Below, piece by piece: positions 6,552 to 11,356 of a stretch of DNA of 11,356 nt (within the stretch, counting starts at the first letter, position 1; each line of letters starts with the position of its first letter). The position numbers and the translations under genes are program-made. The notes beneath the pieces were generated by a model, which was given only the letters and a program-made list of their open reading frames with translations, was not told where the DNA came from and searched no databases. The stretch is from Reyranella sp. (lineage in GTDB: Bacteria; Pseudomonadota; Alphaproteobacteria; Reyranellales; Reyranellaceae): the NCBI GenBank assembly GCA_016780605.1, contig JADHLS010000083.1, forward strand, positions 1-11,356, in the 5' to 3' direction.

Positions 6552-6580
6552 CTTGAATTGACATAAGAGTGACCGCAAAT
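6552..6580 (+). promoter_or_regulatory. Candidate heat-shock (RpoH/sigma-32) promoter for the Do-family protease
   Basis: CTTGAA (6552-6557) matches the sigma-32 -35 box, preceded by CC as in its extended form. After 15 nt comes CCGCAAAT (6573-6580), matching six of eight bases of the sigma-32 -10 consensus CCCCATWT. Transcription would start around 6587, just before the Shine-Dalgarno GGAGGA (6594-6599) of the protease gene at 6603. A perfect TTGACA overlaps at 6558-6563, but no good -10 stands 16-18 nt after it. Confidence 0.45.
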
Positions 6581-6602
6581 CCGGCGCGACAGTGGAGGAC
6601 GG

Positions 6603-7976
6603 ATGATTCGGCGGGCGATCCTTGTGGCTATGACGATCGGCGGTGCCCTGGCGGCCGTTTCCGGCGCCGTGGCGCAACCGTTGCCGACCGACCGCAGCGA
6701 TCTTTCCTATTCCTATGCGCCGCTGGTGAAGCGCGTCTCGCCCGCGGTGGTGAATATCTACACCACCACCACGGCGCGCGTGCAGCGCCGCCTGCCGTTT
6801 CCCTTCCCCGGCATGCCGCTGCCGCCGCAGGCCGGCGAGCGGGTGCAGAACTCGCTGGGCTCCGGTGTGCTGGTGCGACCGGATGGGCTGATCATCACCA
6901 ACGCCCATGTCGTGAAGGGGGCCGACGAGATCCGTGTCGTGCTGGCCGACCGACGCGAGTACGAGGCGAAGCTGCTCACCCAGGACGAGCGCTACGACCT
7001 CGCCCTGCTGCGCATCGACACCAACGGCGAGAAATTTCCCTACCTCGAGCTGCGCGATTCGGATTCGGTCGAGGTCGGCGACATCGTGCTGGCGATCGGC
7101 AATCCCTTCGGCCTGAACCAGACCGTCACCAGCGGCATCATCTCGGCGGTGGCGCGCTCGGCGGGCGGCGTCAACGATTCCAACTTCTTCATCCAGACCG
7201 ACGCCGCCATCAATCCCGGCAACTCCGGTGGCGCGCTGGTCAGCCTCGACGGCCGGCTGATCGGCATCAACACGGCGATCTATTCGCAGACCGGCGGCTC
7301 GGTCGGCATCGGCTTCGCCACGCCGTCAAACATCGTGGCCCGCATGGTGTCGCTGGGCGAATCGGGCGGGAAGATCGTCCGGCCCTGGCTCGGCATCAAC
7401 ATGCAGCGCGTCACGCCCGATCTCGCCGCGGGCTTCGGCCTGGCACGGCCGGCCGGCCTTGTGGTGAAGGAGGTCCATCCCGGCGGTCCCGGATACAAGG
7501 CGGGCCTCAAGCGTAACGACGTCATCGTCGCCATTCGCGACCTGCCGATCGACGACGAGGCGAGCCTGCGTTTCCGCCTCGCCACGCTCAGCGTCGACAG
7601 CACCGTCCCGGTGAAGGTGATCCGCGCCGGCAAGGAGCTCGTGGTCGACCTCAAGCTCGCCGCACCGCCCGAGGATCCGCCACGCGACCAGTCGCTGCTG
7701 GAAGGCCGCCAGCCTCTGACGGGCGCGGCCGTGGTCAACATGTCGCCGGCGGTGGCCGACGAGCTCGGCCTCGTCGAATACCGCAACGGCGTCATCGTCA
7801 TCGAGGTCAAGCCCGGCGCCTATGCCGGACGCTTCGTGCGGCCGGGCGACATGATCGTCGCGGTCAACGGCCAGGACGTGAAGAGCGTCGCTGACCTCAA
7901 GAAGAAGATCGCCAGCGGCGTATCGAGCGTCACCATCAGCCGTGAGGGCATGGTGAGCACCGTCCAGTTCCGCTGA
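6603..7976 (+). CDS. Do-family (DegP/DegQ-like) periplasmic serine protease
   Basis: This 457-residue HtrA protease degrades or holds misfolded envelope proteins in the periplasm. A Sec signal peptide occupies about 1-24 (MIRRAILVAMTIGGALAAV, ending AVAQ). The trypsin-like domain shows the full triad: H102 in ITNAHVV, D132 in YDLALLRI and S208 in GNSGG, with the GNPFG loop at 166-170. Two PDZ domains follow, at about 268-355 (starting PWLGINMQ) and 375-455 (with a GDMIVAVNGQDV core). The length equals E. coli DegQ, and the LA loop (about 56-82) is fairly short and Pro-rich without a long Gln stretch, so DegQ-like is nearer than DegP; I assign no symbol. ATG 6603 has GGAGGA just upstream. A heat-shock-type promoter precedes it, and rarA follows after 5 nt, so both are probably cotranscribed. 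Confidence 0.93.
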   Translation: MIRRAILVAMTIGGALAAVSGAVAQPLPTDRSDLSYSYAPLVKRVSPAVVNIYTTTTARVQRRLPFPFPGMPLPPQAGERVQNSLGSGVLVRPDGLIITNAHVVKGADEIRVVLADRREYEAKLLTQDERYDLALLRIDTNGEKFPYLELRDSDSVEVGDIVLAIGNPFGLNQTVTSGIISAVARSAGGVNDSNFFIQTDAAINPGNSGGALVSLDGRLIGINTAIYSQTGGSVGIGFATPSNIVARMVSLGESGGKIVRPWLGINMQRVTPDLAAGFGLARPAGLVVKEVHPGGPGYKAGLKRNDVIVAIRDLPIDDEASLRFRLATLSVDSTVPVKVIRAGKELVVDLKLAAPPEDPPRDQSLLEGRQPLTGAAVVNMSPAVADELGLVEYRNGVIVIEVKPGAYAGRFVRPGDMIVAVNGQDVKSVADLKKKIASGVSSVTISREGMVSTVQFR

Positions 7977-7981
7977 GACAA

Positions 7982-9271
7982 GTGCCGGCCGAACTCTTCG
8001 CCGCTCTCGCCCCGACACCGCTCGCCGAACGGCTGCGGCCCAAGACGCTGGGCGACATCCTGGGCCAGGATCATCTGCTGGGCCCGGAAGGCCCGCTCGG
8101 CCGCATGCTGGCGGCGCGCAAGCTCTCCTCGTTGATCCTGTGGGGCCCGCCCGGCTGCGGCAAGACAACGATCGCCCGGCTGCTTGCCGAGCAGACCGAC
8201 CTCTATTTCGAGCCGCTGTCGGCGGTGTTCTCTGGCGTCGCCGATCTTCGCCGCATCTTCGAGGCCGCGCGCCAGCGCCGTCGCGACGGCAAGGGCACGC
8301 TGCTGTTCGTCGATGAGATCCATCGTTTCAACCGCGCGCAGCAGGACGGCTTCCTGCCCTACGTCGAGGACGGCACGGTGACCCTGGTCGGGGCCACGAC
8401 CGAGAACCCGTCCTTCGAGCTCAACGCCGCGCTGTTGTCGCGCTGCCAGGTGCTGGTGCTGAAGCGCCTCGATGATGCCGCGCTCGGCGCGTTGCTGGCT
8501 CGCGTCGAAACGGCGTTGGGCCGCAAGCTGCCGATCGACGAGGAGGGACGGCAGGCGCTGTTCGCCATGGCCGATGGCGACGGCCGCTATCTCATCACGC
8601 TGGCCGAGCAGCTGTCGCAGCTGAAGGACAAGGGACCGGTGCCGCCGGCCAAGCTGGCGACGTTGCTGCAGAAGCGGGCACCGCTCTACGACAAGGCCCA
8701 GGAAGCGCACTACAACCTGATCAGCGCCTTGCACAAATCCCTGCGTGGTTCCGACGTCGATGCCGCTCTCTACTGGTTCGCGCGCATGCTCGACGGCGGC
8801 GAGGATCCCAAGTACATCGCCCGTCGCCTGGTGCGTTTCGCCGTCGAGGATATCGGCATGGCCGATCCCAACGCGCTCACCCAGACCTTGGCGGCATGGG
8901 ACACCTACGATCGGCTGGGCTCGCCCGAAGGCGAGCTCGCGATTGCCCAGGCGGTGATCTATCTCGGCACAGCGCCGAAATCGAATGCGGGCTACGTGGC
9001 GTTCAGCGGAGCCAAGCGGGCGGCCAAGGAGCACGGCTCGCTGACGCCGCCCATGCACATCCTGAACGCGCCGACCAAGCTCATGAAGGAGCTGGGCTAC
9101 GCCAAGGGCTACGAATACGACCACAACGCCGAGGACGGCTTCTCGGGGCAGAACTACTTCCCCGACGGCATGGCGCGCGAGGAGTTCTACCAGCCGGTCG
9201 AGCGCGGCTTCGAACGCGAGATCCTGAAGCGCCTGGACTATTGGAAGAAACTCAGGGCGAAGAAGAGCTGA
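7982..9271 (+). CDS. rarA: Replication-associated recombination protein A (RarA/MgsA, AAA+ ATPase)
   Basis: This 429-residue clamp-loader-like ATPase acts at stalled replication forks. The N-terminal block PLAERLRPKTLGDILGQDHLLG (13-34) is the RarA/RuvB-type entry. Walker A is GPPGCGKT (55-62), Walker B is LLFVDEIHRFN (107-117, D111/E112), sensor 1 is GATTENPS (137-144) and the arginine finger is R154 in LLSRC. The C-terminal half carries the RarA tetramerisation region, with SDVDAALYW, GGEDPKYIARRL and a DHNAEDGFSGQNYFPDG block. The start is GTG 7982: the next Met (residue 42) would remove the conserved N-terminus. The start lies 5 nt after the protease stop, with no strong ribosome-binding site of its own, suggesting translational coupling. 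The Do-protease/RarA order is, to my knowledge, common in alphaproteobacteria. The gene ends against a composite palindrome. Confidence 0.95.
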   Translation: MPAELFAALAPTPLAERLRPKTLGDILGQDHLLGPEGPLGRMLAARKLSSLILWGPPGCGKTTIARLLAEQTDLYFEPLSAVFSGVADLRRIFEAARQRRRDGKGTLLFVDEIHRFNRAQQDGFLPYVEDGTVTLVGATTENPSFELNAALLSRCQVLVLKRLDDAALGALLARVETALGRKLPIDEEGRQALFAMADGDGRYLITLAEQLSQLKDKGPVPPAKLATLLQKRAPLYDKAQEAHYNLISALHKSLRGSDVDAALYWFARMLDGGEDPKYIARRLVRFAVEDIGMADPNALTQTLAAWDTYDRLGSPEGELAIAQAVIYLGTAPKSNAGYVAFSGAKRAAKEHGSLTPPMHILNAPTKLMKELGYAKGYEYDHNAEDGFSGQNYFPDGMAREEFYQPVERGFEREILKRLDYWKKLRAKKS

Positions 9272-9272
9272 T

Positions 9273-9347
9273 CTTGCCGGACCACGGGCCTCCAAGCCCG
9301 CTCTTCTCATGAATCATGAGCGGGCCTCGAGCCCGCGGACCGGCAAG
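9273..9347. repeat. Second composite palindrome (REP/BIME-like) between convergent genes
   Basis: Outer arms CTTGCCGG (9273-9280) and CCGGCAAG (9340-9347) are perfect reverse complements. Inside lie two small GC hairpins (9285-9300, CGGGC/GCCCG stem; 9320-9336, GCGGGC/GCCCGC stem) and a central palindrome CTCATGA-A-TCATGAG (9306-9320). The hairpin and TCATGA modules are shared with the element at 1251-1309, but the outer arms differ in sequence. It starts 2 nt after the rarA stop and ends 1 nt before the L,D-transpeptidase stop. Transcription termination in both directions is inferred from position; neither side shows a strong T-run. Confidence 0.82.
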
Positions 9348-9348
9348 A

Positions 9349-10842
9349 CTAAGGCTTGGGCATAGCGCGCACGACGCGGCGGTCGCGGCCGTAGACGTCG
9401 TCGCGGAAGGTCGGCACGCCAGCCGCATCGGCCGTCACCGTGCGATAGGTGACGTAGAGCGTGATCGGCTCGGGGAAGGTGTAGTGCGCCTGCTGACCGG
9501 CGGCGATCACCTGGCGCACGCGCTCCTTGTCGAAGCCGTTCCGCCCGCCGAACGCCTTCTCGGCGAAGTCGAGCGGGTTCTGCAGGCGGATGCAGCCGTG
9601 GCTGAAGTTGCGGCTGCCCTCGGTGAAGAGCCAGCGGCTGGCCGTATCGTGCATGTAGATCCCGTACCTGTTGGGGAACGGGAAGAAGATGTAGCCCAGC
9701 GCGTTGCTCGCCCCCGGCTCCTGGCGGATGCGGTAGGGGAACGCCTTGGGATGGATCGAGCTCCAGTCGATTGCGCTGGGATCGACCTCGGTGTCGTCGT
9801 TCCAGTTCTCGAAGATCTTGAAGCCGGCGGCCTGCAGTGCGTTGGGATCGCGGCGCAGCATCGGGAGATATTCCTCGCCCGAGATCGATTGCGGCACCGT
9901 CCAATAGGGATTGGTCTGGAAGCCGCGCATGGTGGACTGGATCTCCGGCGTCGGATCCTTGGGCGTGCCGACGATCACCAGGCTCTGGAACACTGTCTTT
10001 CCGCCGTCGACGAACATCATCGAGTAGTCGCCAGCATTGACGAAGACGTAGCGGCTGCCGAGGTCCTCGGGCAGCCAGCGCCGCCGCTCGAGGTTGGCGA
10101 TGATCTGGTCGATGCGGTCGTCGATCGTGGTGTTGAGCGAGCGAGTCGTATTGGCGCCGATGACGCCGTCGACCGTGAGGCCCTTGGTCTCCTGGTAGGA
10201 TTTGACCACGGCCGCCAACGGCTCGTCGTAGAGATCGGGCGAAGCACCCGCCGCCGGCTCGGGCACGGCGAGGTCGAGCTCGGCCAGGCGCTTGCGCAGG
10301 ATCGGAACGCGCGGGTCGGTCATGCCAGGCTTCAGCCAGTTGCCATCGGGCAGTTGGGTGAATACCGCCTTGCCGCGTTTCTCGCGCCACGTCGCCAGCG
10401 CCTTCTGCAGCGCCGGGTAGTCGCCCTTGGGCGGCAAGCTCTCGAGGTAGGCGGCGAAGTCGGCCGCCGTGGCGGCGGCCTTCAGGAGATCGCTCCGCTC
10501 GACCTTGCGCTGGACGATGTCGATGTCCTTGTCGACGCGGTTGGCGCGCACGCGGCCGGTCGACACATCGCTCGCGTACGCAACGAACGCCGCGGTCAGC
10601 AGCGTTTCGGCCGCCGCCGGATCGGCGCCGGGCGCGACGGCCTTCTCGACCTCGACCAGGCCGTACCACTTGGGATCGAGCCCATGGTCGCCCGCATTGC
10701 GGATCGCCTTCACGAGCGTCTCGGCACGTTCGCGCCCGGCGCTCGAGCCGGTCCACAGGGTCTCGTTGGCTTGGGAGGGAAGGGATCCCGCGATGGGGAT
10801 CAGGAACGCCAGCAACGCGGCAATAAGGCGTAGTCGATTCAC
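9349..10842 (-). CDS. L,D-transpeptidase (YkuD domain, YcbB/LdtD-like)
   Basis: This 497-residue periplasmic enzyme makes or exchanges 3-3 cross-links in peptidoglycan. Residues 1-25 form a signal peptide (NRLR, then hydrophobic LIAALLAFLIPIAG, ending SQA). The order of parts is that of the YcbB/LdtD group: an N-terminal scaffold region (about 35-170), a peptidoglycan-binding repeat (about 175-240, with DEPLAAVVKSYQETKGLTVD and GVIG), and the YkuD catalytic domain (about 262-470). The catalytic motif SHGCIRL is intact, with H415 and nucleophile C417, and a family-typical YGIYMHDT lies ahead of it. It is shorter than E. coli LdtD (615). I chose GTG 10842 because it overlaps the upstream hydrolase stop as GTGA, a usual coupling arrangement, and places the signal peptide at the N-terminus. 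An ATG at 10878 would add 12 residues and overlap that gene by 40 nt. Confidence 0.92.
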   Translation of the reverse strand: MNRLRLIAALLAFLIPIAGSLPSQANETLWTGSSAGRERAETLVKAIRNAGDHGLDPKWYGLVEVEKAVAPGADPAAAETLLTAAFVAYASDVSTGRVRANRVDKDIDIVQRKVERSDLLKAAATAADFAAYLESLPPKGDYPALQKALATWREKRGKAVFTQLPDGNWLKPGMTDPRVPILRKRLAELDLAVPEPAAGASPDLYDEPLAAVVKSYQETKGLTVDGVIGANTTRSLNTTIDDRIDQIIANLERRRWLPEDLGSRYVFVNAGDYSMMFVDGGKTVFQSLVIVGTPKDPTPEIQSTMRGFQTNPYWTVPQSISGEEYLPMLRRDPNALQAAGFKIFENWNDDTEVDPSAIDWSSIHPKAFPYRIRQEPGASNALGYIFFPFPNRYGIYMHDTASRWLFTEGSRNFSHGCIRLQNPLDFAEKAFGGRNGFDKERVRQVIAAGQQAHYTFPEPITLYVTYRTVTADAAGVPTFRDDVYGRDRRVVRAMPKP

Positions 10843-11356
10843 GCAGCGTGTATAGCAGGAAGCGTGCGATTCGTCCATTGAGGCGCGAAACCCTGTGCCT
10901 TCAAAAAAGCCAGCAAATCCGCCGTCGCACGTTGTTTCAGCTCGGCTGTACCGCCGCCGGCTCGGGCCCCGCGCGTGACGCAGTGTTGGCGGGCCCAGGC
11001 CTGGTATTCGGGCTCGCTCATGGCTCGGCCGGCGGCGACGACGAAGTGCCGGCCGTCGTCCTCGATGTAGTTGCGGCAGCACGACCAGTTCTCGGCATCC
11101 TTGATGTCGAACACCGGCCCCAGCGATTCCCAGCCGTGATGGGCGCTGCCGTACACCTTGACCTTGATGCGCTGATTGCCGGCCGCGCGCATGCGCTCGG
11201 CATACTCCACGGCAAGCGGAGCGGGCGTGTAGTCGTCGCGCGCTGTCAGCATGAAGAACATCGGCTTGCCGTGGGTCGTTGGATCGCGGTGCTGGGCCGT
11301 GGCGCCGGGGCAGATCGCGACATGCAGGTCGAACACGTGGGGAAAGCCGTTGCGCC
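10839..11356 (-). CDS. Dienelactone-hydrolase-family protein, C-terminal part (5' end outside window)
   Basis: The reading frame is open to the right edge and starts before it; about 171 C-terminal residues are present. The pattern is that of an alpha/beta hydrolase of the dienelactone hydrolase family: a strand and acid turn FFMLTARDDYTP, with one of the Asp as the likely catalytic acid, an AVEYAERMRAAG helix, then a VKVYGSAHHGWES segment whose His is the likely catalytic base. The nucleophile (Cys or Ser) would lie outside the window. After the hydrolase core comes a tail with two adjacent Cys (WSCCRNYIEDDG) and a final helix TADLLAFLKAQGF. The substrate cannot be told. The stop overlaps the L,D-transpeptidase start by 4 nt, so the two are probably cotranscribed, although nothing shows a shared pathway. 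Confidence 0.75.
   Translation of the reverse strand, partial: RNGFPHVFDLHVAICPGATAQHRDPTTHGKPMFFMLTARDDYTPAPLAVEYAERMRAAGNQRIKVKVYGSAHHGWESLGPVFDIKDAENWSCCRNYIEDDGRHFVVAAGRAMSEPEYQAWARQHCVTRGARAGGGTAELKQRATADLLAFLKAQGFAPQWTNRTLPAIHAA

Noticed and set aside
6558..6563. Perfect TTGACA as a sigma-70 -35 box for the protease
   Set aside because: No acceptable -10 lies 16-18 nt downstream; the overlapping heat-shock-type pair fits both boxes better.
3127..6564. A 1145-codon open frame on the minus strand across nrdJ and the Bug gene
   Set aside because: It is antisense to nrdJ and out of frame with the Bug gene, both of which have intact family motifs. Its peptide is His/Arg/Ala-rich with no recognisable domain, as expected from GC3-biased shadow frames.
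4992..6566. A 524-codon plus-strand frame over the nrdJ end and the Bug gene
   Set aside because: It is a shadow of nrdJ in its first third and antisense to the Bug gene after that, with low-complexity Arg/Gly/Ala composition.
9316..10833. A 505-codon plus-strand open frame over the L,D-transpeptidase
   Set aside because: It is antisense to a gene with an intact SHGCIRL motif and starts inside the palindrome. It has no domain signature.

Overview
The window looks like ordinary chromosome from a high-GC alphaproteobacterium. GC is roughly two thirds by eye, with strong GC3 bias that keeps long antisense frames open. The C-terminal part of a TIGR02302/DUF4175 protein (an alphaproteobacterial family), a lone Bug-family (TctC-like) substrate-binding protein, a fused class II ribonucleotide reductase and a Do-protease/RarA pair together suggest a Rhodospirillales- or Reyranella-like genome. 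That placement is inference. No mobile element, phage gene, CRISPR array, tRNA or rRNA is visible, and no new multi-gene system was found.

Layout, left to right. Positions 1-1250 (+) hold the C-terminal 284 residues of the TIGR02302 protein, with a Gln/Gly-rich repeat, followed by a small secreted LprI-like protein. A long palindrome (1251-1309) exactly fills the gap to the convergent hpt gene (-). Upstream of hpt, on the same strand, is a membrane-anchored MJ0042-type zinc-ribbon protein. A 69-bp divergent region separates it from plsC (+), and nrdJ (+) follows. nrdJ converges on a Bug-family substrate-binding protein (-), the two stop codons sharing one CTAG. A 114-bp divergent region then holds what look like two alternative-sigma promoters back to back: a sigma-54 type -24/-12 site reading into the Bug gene and a heat-shock (RpoH/sigma-32-like) site reading into a Do-family periplasmic protease. 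The protease is followed after 5 nt by rarA. A second long palindrome (9273-9347), sharing core modules with the first, separates rarA from a convergent L,D-transpeptidase (-). The transpeptidase overlaps by 4 nt (GTGA) with an upstream dienelactone-hydrolase-family gene that runs off the right edge.

Functionally the genes serve housekeeping and envelope roles: nucleotide metabolism (hpt, nrdJ), phospholipid synthesis (plsC), envelope quality control and cell wall (Do protease, L,D-transpeptidase, LprI-like protein), replication repair (rarA) and solute capture (Bug protein). The most interesting signals are non-coding: the pair of related composite palindromes at convergent gene ends, and the divergent sigma-54/sigma-32-like promoter pair. 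No stretch over 300 bp lacks a gene.
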